DNA of 35,636 nucleotides from the NCBI GenBank assembly GCA_024644535.1, contig JAHEKX010000004.1, forward strand, positions 105,259 through 140,894. The letters are read 5' to 3'. Positions 18,795 through 27,281 of the stretch are shown piece by piece. This DNA is from Gammaproteobacteria bacterium. Its GTDB lineage: Bacteria; Pseudomonadota; Gammaproteobacteria; Pseudomonadales; Halieaceae. Under the pieces are notes generated by a model. It searched no databases. It worked only from the letters and a program-made list of their open reading frames with translations, and was not told where the DNA came from. The stretch's first letter is position 1; the number at the start of each line of letters is the position of its first letter. The position numbers were made by a program, and so were the translations under genes.

Positions 18795-20186
18795 ATGAGC
18801 ACAGTAACAAAACTACGCCCCTTTGATGACTATAAAGTCGCCGACATCTCACTGGCCGACTGGGGCCGTCGCGAACTTAAAATCGCGGAAGGCGAAATGC
18901 CAGCGTTGATTGCCATGCGCGAGAAATACCGCGCATCTCAGCCACTGGCTGGCGCTAAAATCTTAGGCTGTATTCACATGACCATTCAGACCGGTGTGCT
19001 GATCGAGACTTTAGTCGCGCTGGGTGCCGAAGTGCGCTGGTCATCGTGCAATATTTTTTCGACCCAAGATCACGCTGCTGCCGCGATTGCCGCTGCTGGC
19101 ATCCCTGTATTTGCCTGGAAAGGCGAAACCGAAGAAGAATACGAGTGGTGCATTGAACAAACCATCCTACAAGACGGCAAACCCTGGGATGCCAACATGA
19201 TCTTGGACGATGGCGGCGACCTGACGGGCATCTTGCACGATAAGTACCCTCAGGTATTAGATCATGTCCATGGCATTACTGAAGAAACTACCACGGGTGT
19301 GCACCGTTTGCTGGAAATGGCCAAAGCTGGCGCCTTGAAAGTGCCTGCAATTAACGTCAATGACGCCGTGACCAAAGCCAAAAACGACAACAAATACGGC
19401 TGCCGTCACAGCTTGAGCGACGCGGTGAAGCGCGCGACCGACCACCTACTAGCCGGAAAAAAAGCGCTTGTTATTGGCTACGGAGATGTAGGCAAAGGCT
19501 CGGCACAATCACTTCGACAAGAAGGCATGATCGTGCGCGTTACCGAAGTCGACCCAATTTGCGCCATGCAAGCCTGCATGGACGGCTACGAGATCGTCAG
19601 CCCCTTTATTAACGGCGTCAACGATGGCACCGACGCCTGCATCGATCGCGATATTCTGGGTAACGTGGACTTGCTGGTCACAGCAACGGGTAACTACAAC
19701 GTCTGTAACGCCGCCATGTTGCGCGCGCTTAAGAGCGGTGCCGTGGTCTGTAACATTGGCCACTTCGATAACGAAATCGATACTGCCTACATGCGCGCCA
19801 ACTGGGAATGGGAAGAAGTTAAGCCTCAAGTGCATACCGTTTACCGCGATCGTGACAGCAACGACCACTTACTGCTGCTATCCGAAGGCCGCTTGGTGAA
19901 TCTAGGCAATGCTACAGGGCACCCATCGCGCATTATGGATGGCTCTTTTGCCAACCAAGTCCTAGCTCAAATTTATCTGTACGAGCGCAAATTTGCCAAC
20001 TTAGAGCCTGAGCTGCGCGCCCAAGCCATTACGGTCGAGGTTCTGCCCAAGCACCTTGATGAAGAAGTCGCTGCTCACATGGTCGCGGGATTTGGCGGCG
20101 TCATCACGCGCTTAACCCAAGAACAGGCCGACTATATCCACGTGACGGTTGACGGCCCTTACAAATCGGAGACCTACAAGTACTAA
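18795..20186 (+). CDS. ahcY: S-adenosylhomocysteine hydrolase
   Basis: Splits S-adenosylhomocysteine to homocysteine and adenosine, removing the product inhibitor of methyltransferases. The 463-residue protein is the longer bacterial form with the extra segment around 122-145 ([18 protein letters not shown]). The NAD motif is GYGDVGKG at 228-235. [29 protein letters not shown] and [18 protein letters not shown] are family signatures, and the C-terminal Lys-Tyr that reaches the partner subunit's NAD is present (SETYKY). GGAG precedes the ATG. The 24-base metK-ahcY gap is too short for a SAH riboswitch, so regulation more likely comes from SahR. Its stop overlaps the metF ATG as TAATG. Confidence 0.99.
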   Translation: MSTVTKLRPFDDYKVADISLADWGRRELKIAEGEMPALIAMREKYRASQPLAGAKILGCIHMTIQTGVLIETLVALGAEVRWSSCNIFSTQDHAAAAIAAAGIPVFAWKGETEEEYEWCIEQTILQDGKPWDANMILDDGGDLTGILHDKYPQVLDHVHGITEETTTGVHRLLEMAKAGALKVPAINVNDAVTKAKNDNKYGCRHSLSDAVKRATDHLLAGKKALVIGYGDVGKGSAQSLRQEGMIVRVTEVDPICAMQACMDGYEIVSPFINGVNDGTDACIDRDILGNVDLLVTATGNYNVCNAAMLRALKSGAVVCNIGHFDNEIDTAYMRANWEWEEVKPQVHTVYRDRDSNDHLLLLSEGRLVNLGNATGHPSRIMDGSFANQVLAQIYLYERKFANLEPELRAQAITVEVLPKHLDEEVAAHMVAGFGGVITRLTQEQADYIHVTVDGPYKSETYKY

Positions 20187-21037
20187 TGAGCACTCAGCAA
20201 CTTAGTTACGAATTTTTCCCGCCCAAGACTGAAGCTGGGCGGGAAAAGCTCATTACCCAAGTTCTGCCACAACTGGCCGAAACACAACCAAAATATGTGT
20301 CTGTGACCTACGGTGCCGGCGGTTCAACTCGAGACAACACTGTGGGCACGGTAGCGGATATTCATCGCTCAGGCATGGCGGTGGCGCCGCATTTGAGCTT
20401 TGGCACCGACAGCGAAGACACTATGCGCGATTTGCTAAAACACTATGAAGACATGGGAATATCGCGTTTAGTGGCGCTTAGAGGCGACCTGCCTTCGGGA
20501 GCGGGCGGCAGCCAGCAACTGGTGTACGCCAGCGAGTTGGTCGCTTTTATCCGAGCCGAGACAGCGCAGCACTTTACCATTGAAGTCGCGGCCTACCCCG
20601 AGGTTCACCCCGAAGCGAAGACCTACATCGCTGATGTCCAAAACCTGAAACGCAAGTTTGATGCGGGCGCAAATGCGGCCATCACACAGTACTTTTTTAG
20701 CGCTGATGCCTATTTTGAGTTTTTAAAAACCTGCGCGAGCGTTGGTATCGACAAGCCGATCTACCCCGGCATTATGCCCATTACCAACTACGACAACTTA
20801 GCGCGGTTTTCTCGTAACTGCGGGGCGGATATTCCACGCTGGCTGGATAAAAAACTGGCAGGCTTTGGCGAAGATCTAGACGCCATCAAAGCCTTCGGCC
20901 AAGATTTTATATTAGATTTGTGCAAAAGACTGTTAGACGGTGGTGCGCCCGGCCTGCATTTCTATACAATGAACCAGGCAGAACCGGTCATTTCGATCGT
21001 TCGGGAACTTAAGCGTCTAGGTTACTTTGCGGATTAA
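20186..21037 (+). CDS. metF: 5,10-methylenetetrahydrofolate reductase
   Basis: FAD-dependent TIM-barrel enzyme that makes 5-methyl-THF, the methyl donor for methionine synthase, using NADH. The 283 residues are near the usual 285-300. The N-terminal YEFFPPKTEAGREKL contains the catalytic glutamate (Glu9, equivalent to Glu28 of E. coli MetF). VSVTYGAGGSTRD, LRGDLP, AAYPEVHPEA and the C-terminal PGLHFYTMNQ are family signatures. It overlaps ahcY by one base (TAATG) and overlaps rsmE by eleven, so it is translationally coupled at both ends. Together with metK and ahcY it covers three steps of the activated-methyl cycle; methionine synthase itself is not in the window. Confidence 0.98.
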   Translation: MSTQQLSYEFFPPKTEAGREKLITQVLPQLAETQPKYVSVTYGAGGSTRDNTVGTVADIHRSGMAVAPHLSFGTDSEDTMRDLLKHYEDMGISRLVALRGDLPSGAGGSQQLVYASELVAFIRAETAQHFTIEVAAYPEVHPEAKTYIADVQNLKRKFDAGANAAITQYFFSADAYFEFLKTCASVGIDKPIYPGIMPITNYDNLARFSRNCGADIPRWLDKKLAGFGEDLDAIKAFGQDFILDLCKRLLDGGAPGLHFYTMNQAEPVISIVRELKRLGYFAD

Positions 21038-21758
21038 TCGAATCTACACACAGGCTGACTTACAGCCCAATATCGAAATTCAACTGGAGGCTGGCCCCAG
21101 CCTCCATCTGTTGAAAGTCCTCCGCCTAAAAACAGGGGCGCCACTCGAGCTATTTAACGGCGACGGCCAAAATTACACCTGCGAATTGCTTGATAGTCCC
21201 AAGCGCATTGCGAATGTACGTGTTCTTGGCGCGCAAACCAACCCGACAGAATCTTATTTGCACAGTAAGCTGGGCATTGTGGTATCCAAGGGCGACCGTA
21301 TGGATTTTGTGGTGCAAAAAGCGACCGAACTAGGTGTCCACGAAATTTATCCGCTGACCAGCGAGCGCTGCGATGTAAAGCTAAATACCGAGCGCGCAGA
21401 AAAACGCCAACAACATTGGTTGAAGGTAGCCGTCTCGGCCTGCGAGCAGAGCGGACGTTCGTGCGTCCCGAGCATCGCGCCTATGCAAAACATTAACCAG
21501 TGGATCAAGGAAGTAAATGCAGACCTAAAGTGGGTACTGCACCACCGCGCGACCGCCGACAGATCGCCAGCAGAAGCTCAAAGCGTGGCTATCTTAGTGG
21601 GGCCTGAAGGGGGATTAAGCGAGACCGAAGTCGAGCTTGCGCAGCAACACCATTTTACGCCCACGGTACTGGGCCCGCGGGTACTTCGCACCGAAACCGC
21701 GCCCTTAGTTGCACTTAGCGTTTTACAGCAACGCTATGGCGACTTTACACTCTTATAA
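21027..21758 (+). CDS. rsmE: 16S rRNA m3U1498 methyltransferase
   Basis: RsmE methylates N3 of U1498 in 16S rRNA with SAM. The 243-residue protein has an N-terminal PUA-like domain (VLRLKTGAPLELFNGDGQNY) and a C-terminal SPOUT knot. The knot motifs are ILVGPEGGLSETEVELA and LGPRVLRTETAPLVALSVLQ. The start is TTG at 21027 (M-R-I-N-R-I-Y, the usual N terminus of the family), within the metF 3' end. AGGT lies just upstream. It is a SAM-using enzyme fused transcriptionally to the methyl-cycle operon. Twenty-two bases with a GAGGA motif lead to gshB. Confidence 0.96.
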   Translation: MRINRIYTQADLQPNIEIQLEAGPSLHLLKVLRLKTGAPLELFNGDGQNYTCELLDSPKRIANVRVLGAQTNPTESYLHSKLGIVVSKGDRMDFVVQKATELGVHEIYPLTSERCDVKLNTERAEKRQQHWLKVAVSACEQSGRSCVPSIAPMQNINQWIKEVNADLKWVLHHRATADRSPAEAQSVAILVGPEGGLSETEVELAQQHHFTPTVLGPRVLRTETAPLVALSVLQQRYGDFTLL

Positions 21759-21780
21759 TTAACGAAAACGAGGAATCACT

Positions 21781-22731
21781 ATGCCCGCCATTGGCATCGT
21801 CATGGATCCGATCTCTGAGATCGCCTACAAAAAAGACAGCTCACTGGCCATGCTTTGGGCGGCTAGCGCTCGCGGCTGGGATTTGTGGTACATGGAGCCC
21901 GCAGACCTGCATGTAACTAACGGCGTGGCCATGGCCTCGATGCGACCCTTGCGAGTGTTTGAAGACCCGAACCACTACTACGAGCTTGACGACGCGCAGG
22001 TCAAGGACTTAAGCGCCTTGGACGTGGTGTTAATGCGCAAGGACCCACCGTTCAATAACGAATACATCTACGCCACTTACATTCTAGAAATGGCCGAGCG
22101 CTTGGGCACACTAATTGTGAACCGTTGCCAGTCCCTGCGCGACTGTAACGAAAAAATGTTCGCAACCCAGTTCCCGCAATGCTGCCCCGAATTATTGGTC
22201 AGCGCCGACAACGTGCGCTTGAAAGAATTTCACAAGACCCATGGCGATGTCATCTTCAAGCCGTTAGATGGCATGGGTGGCAGCGCGATCTTCCGCGTAA
22301 AAGAAGATGACCCCAATGTGAATGTGATCCTCGAAACCCTCACCAAATTTGGCAGTCAGACCATCATGGCACAGCGCTACCTGCCACAGATCGTCGATGG
22401 CGATAAGCGAATTCTAATGATTAAAGGCCAGCCCGTGCCCTACTGCCTAGCGCGAATTCCCTCCAGCGGTGAAACGCGCGGCAACCTCGCTGCCGGAGGC
22501 TCTGGTCGGGCTCAACCCTTAAGCAATCGCGACCGCTGGATTGCCGAGCAGGTAGGTCCAACGCTGATTGAGAAAGGTCTTCTGTTCGTGGGTCTAGATG
22601 TGATCGGCGACTATTTAACCGAAATCAACGTCACAAGTCCTACCTGCATTCGCGAAATCAACGCGGCTTACGATTGTGACATTGCAGGTCAACTGATGGA
22701 TATCATCGCTCAGGAAAAAGGCTGGTCATAA
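21781..22731 (+). CDS. gshB: Glutathione synthetase
   Basis: ATP-grasp ligase that joins gamma-glutamylcysteine and glycine to form glutathione. The 316-residue length is that of prokaryotic GshB. The N-terminal domain begins MPAIGIVMDPISEIAYKKDS, a near-invariant start. RKDPPFNNEYIYAT lies in the substrate domain. The ATP-grasp part shows the glycine-rich loop KPLDGMGGSAIFR, then AQRYLPQI, GDKRILMI, SGETRGNLAAGG and the metal-binding end TEINVTSPTCIREIN. GAGGA precedes the ATG. gshB followed by tonB, yqgE and ruvX is conserved in pseudomonads. Upstream, the twitching/chemotaxis genes (pilG etc.) found there are replaced by the methyl-cycle operon. Confidence 0.98.
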   Translation: MPAIGIVMDPISEIAYKKDSSLAMLWAASARGWDLWYMEPADLHVTNGVAMASMRPLRVFEDPNHYYELDDAQVKDLSALDVVLMRKDPPFNNEYIYATYILEMAERLGTLIVNRCQSLRDCNEKMFATQFPQCCPELLVSADNVRLKEFHKTHGDVIFKPLDGMGGSAIFRVKEDDPNVNVILETLTKFGSQTIMAQRYLPQIVDGDKRILMIKGQPVPYCLARIPSSGETRGNLAAGGSGRAQPLSNRDRWIAEQVGPTLIEKGLLFVGLDVIGDYLTEINVTSPTCIREINAAYDCDIAGQLMDIIAQEKGWS

Positions 22732-22734
22732 GCC

Positions 22735-23553
22735 ATGACGGACCGCAGCAACCACATCGTACTGTGCGCTTTTTTTGCTGTAGTTATTCACGCCGCTTTG
22801 GTGCTGGGCTTGAACTTTCAGGCCCAAACCAAAGACAACACCACCAAACAGCTGGCCGTCACTTTATCTACCGTCAATCAGGTGCGCCACGAGCAAGCCT
22901 TTACGCATTTGGCACAAACCAATCAAAAAGCGAGTGGCGATTGGGATGAAAAAGATGTTCGCGGCGCTTCATTACCACCCGCAGAACAAGCTTATGAGGC
23001 GAAAAAAGGCAGAGCGGTAGACGACTCGGCAAGTAACTTAAGCTCGCAGGTCAACAGCCGCAACGGGCAATTTCAAATGAGCCCTCAAAACAGTGCGGGC
23101 ACAGCCGACGGCGCCAATCAAGACCCATTAACGCAAAGCCAACGCGAGCGGTTAAGTGCGCTGCAGCTGGAGTATGCCCAAACGAAGCTGGCCTTAAATC
23201 GCGCACCCAGAGTATTGCGAATACACTCGCAAGCCGCCAAGGCCAGTATCGAAGCCGAGTACATGCGCCTCTGGCGACAACGCATCGAAACCATCGGCAA
23301 CCAATACTATCCCGAGAGCTCTAGGCGCTACGGCATTTACGGTGATGTTAGAGTGTTGGTCGCCATCGGCTTTGACGGCCGCCTGTTAGACACCGAGGTC
23401 ATACAGTCCTCCGGCCATGCGGTACTCGACCAGGCGGTTCTTAAAATTGTTCGCTTGGCATCACCCTACCCCCCTTTCCCAGCAGCGATGCGCGATAAAG
23501 CCGATCAAATCGAGATTGTTCGCACCTGGGAATTCAAGCCCATCGCTGAATAA
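22735..23553 (+). CDS. TonB-family protein (TonB3-like position)
   Basis: A 272-residue energy-transducing protein. One N-terminal membrane helix (about 8-26, IVLCAFFAVVIHAALVLGL) anchors it with a short cytoplasmic tail. The C-terminal ~80 residues form a TonB_C domain (YGDVRVLVAIGFDGRLLDTEVIQSSGHAVLDQAV in pieces, then ASPYPPFP and a final RTWEFKP). The periplasmic spacer at about 55-185 is rich in Gln, Asn, Ser and Ala and lacks the Pro-rich stretch of classical TonB. It starts three bases after gshB. In P. aeruginosa the tonB gene next to gshB is tonB3, linked to twitching motility and pili. pilT lies 1 kb downstream here, so a similar role is possible. ExbB/ExbD partners are not in the window. 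Confidence 0.85.
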   Translation: MTDRSNHIVLCAFFAVVIHAALVLGLNFQAQTKDNTTKQLAVTLSTVNQVRHEQAFTHLAQTNQKASGDWDEKDVRGASLPPAEQAYEAKKGRAVDDSASNLSSQVNSRNGQFQMSPQNSAGTADGANQDPLTQSQRERLSALQLEYAQTKLALNRAPRVLRIHSQAAKASIEAEYMRLWRQRIETIGNQYYPESSRRYGIYGDVRVLVAIGFDGRLLDTEVIQSSGHAVLDQAVLKIVRLASPYPPFPAAMRDKADQIEIVRTWEFKPIAE

Positions 23554-23614
23554 TTCTGGTCAAAACCCGAGATTGTCGCTATTGTTTAAGTCTTACGGTA
23601 TTTGAGGAGGTGCT

Positions 23615-24175
23615 ATGAATACGACCAGTCTTAAAGACCAATTGCTGATTGCCATGCCCTCTTTATCCTCTGGCTTCTTTAGTCACAGCGCCATTTACTT
23701 ATGCGAACATGACGAGCACGGGGCTATGGGTATTACCCTGAATAAACCCATGGAATTTGAGCTCGAGCATGTGCTTAGCCAATTGGATATTCCGTGCTCA
23801 CACCGCGTTGGTCACCTTCCAGTGCTATCGGGTGGCCCCGTGCAATCAGAACATGGGTTTATCTTACATTCTCTTGAGCGCGGCACCTTTGACAGCACGC
23901 TTATCGTTACTGACAACATTGGCTTAACTACCTCCATTGACATCATGCACGCCATTGGCGAAGAACGGGGACCAGCACGTTTTGTATTGGCCTTGGGCTA
24001 TGCTGGCTGGGGCGAAGGCCAGTTAGAGCAAGAACTGCTCGAGAACAGTTGGCTTACAGCGCCGGCAACGTCAAGTTTGATCTTCGACACCCCTTCGTCT
24101 GATCTGGTGCGCGTAGCGGCTGGGCAACTGGGCTTCGACATGAACCTTATGCCAAGCAGAGCCGGCCACGCCTAA
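23615..24175 (+). CDS. yqgE: YqgE family protein (UPF0301/DUF179)
   Basis: A 186-residue protein of the widely conserved YqgE/AlgH family, whose molecular role is not settled. The N-terminal signature LKDQLLIAMPSLSSGFF-SHSAIYLCEHDEHGAMGITLNKPM is clear, as are VLSGGPVQSEHGFILH and LGYAGWGEGQLEQELLENSWL. A strong Shine-Dalgarno, GAGGAGG, lies five bases upstream of the ATG. A 61-base gap after tonB could hold an extra promoter, though I see no convincing boxes. The stop is one base before the ruvX ATG; the yqgE-ruvX pair is conserved across gammaproteobacteria. Confidence 0.95.
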   Translation: MNTTSLKDQLLIAMPSLSSGFFSHSAIYLCEHDEHGAMGITLNKPMEFELEHVLSQLDIPCSHRVGHLPVLSGGPVQSEHGFILHSLERGTFDSTLIVTDNIGLTTSIDIMHAIGEERGPARFVLALGYAGWGEGQLEQELLENSWLTAPATSSLIFDTPSSDLVRVAAGQLGFDMNLMPSRAGHA

Positions 24176-24176
24176 G

Positions 24177-24596
24177 ATGAGCCGAGTTCTTTGCTTTGAT
24201 TTTGGTTTGCGCCAAATTGGTGTTGCCGTTGGCAACTCAGCGCTGCAAACAGCCGAACCACTGTGCACTTTAAAAGCACAAGACGGCACACCCAAGTGGG
24301 ATCAAATCGAAAGCCTACTAAACGAATGGCAACCCGCGGTGGTCGTTGTGGGTGAACCGTCTAATATGGATGGCTCTGACAGCGACATGGCCGGTCGAGC
24401 TCGTAAATTCGCTAACCGTATTCACGGCCGCTTCGGGGTCAAGATAGCGATGGCCGACGAACGCTTATCAAGCTTTGAAGCCAAGCAACAAGCCAAAGGG
24501 CTGGGGCATGATGGCGATTACAAGAAGGCGCCTATCGACGCCCTGGCCGCCATGATTATTTTGCAAAGCTACTTCGAAACAGCTCCGAGCCTTTAG
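24177..24596 (+). CDS. ruvX: RuvX/YqgF, RNase H-fold nuclease (pre-16S rRNA processing)
   Basis: A 139-residue RNase H-like protein of the YqgF family, implicated in maturation of the 16S rRNA 5' end and formerly called a putative Holliday-junction resolvase. The first strand CFDFGLRQIGVAVGN holds the conserved catalytic Asp8. VVVGEPSNMDGSDSDM, DERLSSFEA and the C-terminal IDALAAMIILQSY carry the remaining acidic and structural signatures. It starts one base after the yqgE stop. Its own stop overlaps the convergent pilT stop by four bases, leaving no room for a terminator between them. In pseudomonads pyrR-pyrB-pyrC usually follow; they are absent here. Confidence 0.96.
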   Translation: MSRVLCFDFGLRQIGVAVGNSALQTAEPLCTLKAQDGTPKWDQIESLLNEWQPAVVVVGEPSNMDGSDSDMAGRARKFANRIHGRFGVKIAMADERLSSFEAKQQAKGLGHDGDYKKAPIDALAAMIILQSYFETAPSL

Positions 24597-25627
24597 AAAT
24601 TTTCGGGCGAACGCGCCTTCTCGCGAGCGATATCTTTAGTAATAATGCGCTCATCGACCAGATCCATCAAACACTGATCCATGGTCTGCATGCCAATGGC
24701 CTGCCCCGTTTGAATGGCCGAGTACATCTGCGCGATTTTATCTTCACGAATTAGGTTCCGAATGGCCGGCGTGCCGCGCATAATTTCGTGTGCGGCCACA
24801 CGCCCGCCGCCCGCGCGCTTTAAGAGTGTTTGCGAAATTACCGCTTGCAAAGACTCTGACAACATCGAGCGCACCATGGATTTTTCGGCAGCTGGAAATA
24901 CGTCCACAATTCGGTCAATGGTTTTGGCTGCCGAGGTAGTGTGTAAGGTGCCAAACACCAAGTGACCTGTTTCTGCCGCTGTTAAGGCCAAACGAATGGT
25001 TTCGAGGTCGCGCATCTCGCCCACAAGAATAATATCTGGGTCTTCGCGTAGAGCCGAACGCAAGGCCTCGGCAAAGCCTAAAGTATCGCGATGCACTTCG
25101 CGCTGGTTAACCAAGCATTTTTTGCTGTCGTGCACGAATTCAATCGGGTCCTCAATGGTCAGAATGTGCTCGTACTTGTTGTCGTTGATGTAGTCGATCA
25201 TGGCCGCCAAGGTAGTCGACTTACCTGAGCCAGTAGGCCCTGTGACCAACACCAAACCGCGCGGCATCATCGAGATATCGCGAAAAACCTTGCCCATGCC
25301 TAAGTCTTCCATGGTCAGCACCTTGGAAGGAATGGTTCGAAATACAGCGCCACAACCGCGGTTTTGGTTAAAGGCGTTTACCCTAAAACGTGCAACACCT
25401 GGGACCTCAAACGAAAAATCTGTTTCTAAGAATTCCTCGAAATCTTTGCGCTGCTTGTCGTTCATGATGTCGTATACAAGCTCTTGCACTTCTTTGTGAT
25501 CCAACGCGGGCAAGTTGATCCGGCGCACATCGCCGTCAACACGAATCATCGGTGGCAAACCCGCCGATAAATGCAGGTCAGAGGCTTTTTGCTTAGCGCT
25601 AAAGGCCAGCAATTCTGTGATATCCAA
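24593..25627 (-). CDS. pilT: Type IV pilus retraction ATPase PilT
   Basis: Hexameric secretion ATPase that depolymerises type IV pili for twitching. I start at TTG 25627 (reads as MDITELLAFSAKQKASDLHL), giving exactly 344 residues, the length of P. aeruginosa PilT. GGGAGA lies five bases upstream, and the 13 further open codons are not PilT-like. Walker A is GPTGSGKST, the Asp box follows in TIEDPIEFVH, Walker B in DPDIILVGEMRD, and the His box in GTLHTTSAAKTIDR. The retraction-specific AIRNLIRE motif is intact near the C terminus, which ends SPENF. pilU, usually next to pilT, is absent. The gene diverges from yggS, a conserved arrangement. Confidence 0.98.
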   Translation of the reverse strand: MDITELLAFSAKQKASDLHLSAGLPPMIRVDGDVRRINLPALDHKEVQELVYDIMNDKQRKDFEEFLETDFSFEVPGVARFRVNAFNQNRGCGAVFRTIPSKVLTMEDLGMGKVFRDISMMPRGLVLVTGPTGSGKSTTLAAMIDYINDNKYEHILTIEDPIEFVHDSKKCLVNQREVHRDTLGFAEALRSALREDPDIILVGEMRDLETIRLALTAAETGHLVFGTLHTTSAAKTIDRIVDVFPAAEKSMVRSMLSESLQAVISQTLLKRAGGGRVAAHEIMRGTPAIRNLIREDKIAQMYSAIQTGQAIGMQTMDQCLMDLVDERIITKDIAREKARSPENF

Positions 25628-25712
25628 GGTGGTCTCCCTTTTAATTCTTACGTCAGCCCACACCAATTTCAGGTAGACTTTAACTCTATAGCCACTAAGG
25701 TAGTATCAGCGC

Positions 25713-26408
25713 ATGAACAAAGCAACTATTGCATCGCAAATCAGCAAAGTGCTAACTCGCATAGACGCAGCAGCCAGACAGGCCTCAAGACCAATCGAAG
25801 ACATTACGCTGATCGCCGTAAGCAAAACTAAACCCGCCAGCGACATCGAGGCGGCAGCGGCTTGCGGGCTCAAGCATTTCGGCGAAAACTACTTGCAAGA
25901 AGCCCTCGAGAAGATCGAGACTCTGCGAACGCTTGATTTGACCTGGCACTTTATTGGGCCAATCCAGTCGAACAAAACACGACCCATTGCCGAGCACTTT
26001 GACTGGGTGCACAGTGTGGACCGTTTAAAAATTGCGCAACGCTTAAATGACCAGCGCCCCGCCAAACGAAACCCGTTGAATATTTGCCTACAGGTCAATA
26101 TTTCTAATGAAGACAGCAAATCGGGGGTCAGTGCCGACGAGGCACCTGAGCTTGCCAAAGTGATGGCGGCCTTACCAAATATTCGACTTCGAGGATTAAT
26201 GGCCATTCCCAAACCCAGCGACGACCCCGCCGAGCAAGCCACCGCATTTGAAGCGGTAGCCACTCTGTTCCACACATTACGCCGCACAATACCCGAGCTC
26301 GACACCCTGTCGATGGGTATGAGCCAAGACCTAGAAGCCGCTATCGGTGCAGGCAGCACAATGGTGCGCATTGGCACCGACATTTTCGGCGCCCGCAATC
26401 GCAGTTAA
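25713..26408 (+). CDS. yggS: YggS/PLPBP, pyridoxal phosphate homeostasis protein
   Basis: A 231-residue single-domain alanine-racemase-like TIM barrel that binds PLP without known catalytic activity and helps keep PLP and amino acid pools balanced. The PLP lysine is Lys38 in LIAVSKTKP. FGENYLQEALEKI, WHFIGPIQSNKTR, CLQVNISNEDSKSG, LRGLMAIP and LSMGMSQDLEAAI are all family signatures, with GTDIFGAR at the end. It heads the block yggS-proC-yggT. The 85-base gap to the divergent pilT must hold both promoters, but I see no strong boxes. The epd product in this window serves PLP synthesis, an interesting but distant functional link. Confidence 0.97.
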   Translation: MNKATIASQISKVLTRIDAAARQASRPIEDITLIAVSKTKPASDIEAAAACGLKHFGENYLQEALEKIETLRTLDLTWHFIGPIQSNKTRPIAEHFDWVHSVDRLKIAQRLNDQRPAKRNPLNICLQVNISNEDSKSGVSADEAPELAKVMAALPNIRLRGLMAIPKPSDDPAEQATAFEAVATLFHTLRRTIPELDTLSMGMSQDLEAAIGAGSTMVRIGTDIFGARNRS

Positions 26409-26416
26409 ACCCCAAG

Positions 26417-26430
26417 CCAAGTATACTTGG
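26417..26430. repeat. Short perfect palindrome between yggS and proC
   Basis: CCAAGTATACTTGG is a perfect 14-bp palindrome nine bases after the yggS stop. An alternative pairing, CCCAAG (26411-26416) with CTTGGG (26426-26431), overlaps it. It lies 24 bases ahead of the proC start. It could be a weak mRNA hairpin or a binding site; there is no T-run. Confidence 0.3.
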
Positions 26431-26453
26431 GCGCACAGACAGAGGAGATCACC

Positions 26454-27281
26454 TTGATTCAAGCAAAGCTGGGTTTTATTGGGGCAGGCAACATGAATCG
26501 CGCCATCATCGACGGTCTATTGAGTGCCGGTGTAAACGCTCAACAACTTGCCGTAAGCAACCGAAGTGCGCCAAAACTCGATTACTTTGCGGATCGGGGT
26601 CTTACCACCTCGACCTCAAATGCCGAGGTGGCCGCCGTATCGGATGTGCTGATTTTAGGTGTTAAACCCGCACAGTTACTAGACGTCGCCCAAGAACTTA
26701 AAACCATCTGTGCCACCAACAAACCACTGGTAATTTCAGTGGCTGCCGGTGTGTTAACCCAACAAATCGCTGAAGTCCTGGGTGTCGATACCCCAATCGT
26801 CCGCGCTATGCCGAACACGCCCTCGACTATTGGTGAGGGTGCCGCAGGGCTTTTCGCAACCGCGGCCGTAAGCGATGCGCAGCGCGAACTCGCCAAAACG
26901 ATCATCGAGGCCTGCGGCATTGCCGTTTGGGTCGAGCAGGAGTCGTTAATCGACGCCGTCATTGCGGTAGCCGGTAGCGCACCCGCTTATTTCTTCACCA
27001 TTTTAGAAACCATGGTCGATGAGGCCCAGAAATTGGGTTTAAACGCAGCTGATGCCAAAGCACTTGCGGTACAAACCTGCCTCGGCGCTGCGCGCTTGGT
27101 ACAATCCACTGAGACAGACTTAGCCACTCTGCGTAATAATGTGACAAGCCCAGGCGGCACCACACAAGCGGCGCTGGCTAGCTTCAGTGCATCGGGCTTG
27201 GACGAGACATTAAGAACGGGCATGCACGCCGCGGTTATGCGGGCACAAGAAATGGCAGCTGAAGCTGCGGGGGGGCGTTAA
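26454..27281 (+). CDS. proC: Pyrroline-5-carboxylate reductase
   Basis: Last step of proline biosynthesis: NAD(P)H-dependent reduction of pyrroline 5-carboxylate. I start at TTG 26454 (M-I-Q-A-K-L-G-F-I-G-A-G-N-M), giving 275 residues, the normal family size. GAGGAG lies six bases upstream. An in-frame TTG at 26427 is possible but sits inside the palindrome and lacks a ribosome binding site. The Rossmann motif is GFIGAGNMNRAIIDGLL, followed by VLILGVKPAQL, VRAMPNTPSTIGEG, VAVAGSAPAYFF-like (AVAGSAPAYFFTILE) and the C-terminal VTSPGGTTQAAL signature. Its stop overlaps the yggT ATG as TAATG. Confidence 0.97.
   Translation: MIQAKLGFIGAGNMNRAIIDGLLSAGVNAQQLAVSNRSAPKLDYFADRGLTTSTSNAEVAAVSDVLILGVKPAQLLDVAQELKTICATNKPLVISVAAGVLTQQIAEVLGVDTPIVRAMPNTPSTIGEGAAGLFATAAVSDAQRELAKTIIEACGIAVWVEQESLIDAVIAVAGSAPAYFFTILETMVDEAQKLGLNAADAKALAVQTCLGAARLVQSTETDLATLRNNVTSPGGTTQAALASFSASGLDETLRTGMHAAVMRAQEMAAEAAGGR

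Noticed and set aside
26417-26430. Palindrome after yggS as rho-independent terminator
   Set aside because: Stem is A+T-rich at the centre, no T-run follows, and proC, with its own ribosome binding site, starts 24 bases later in the same block.
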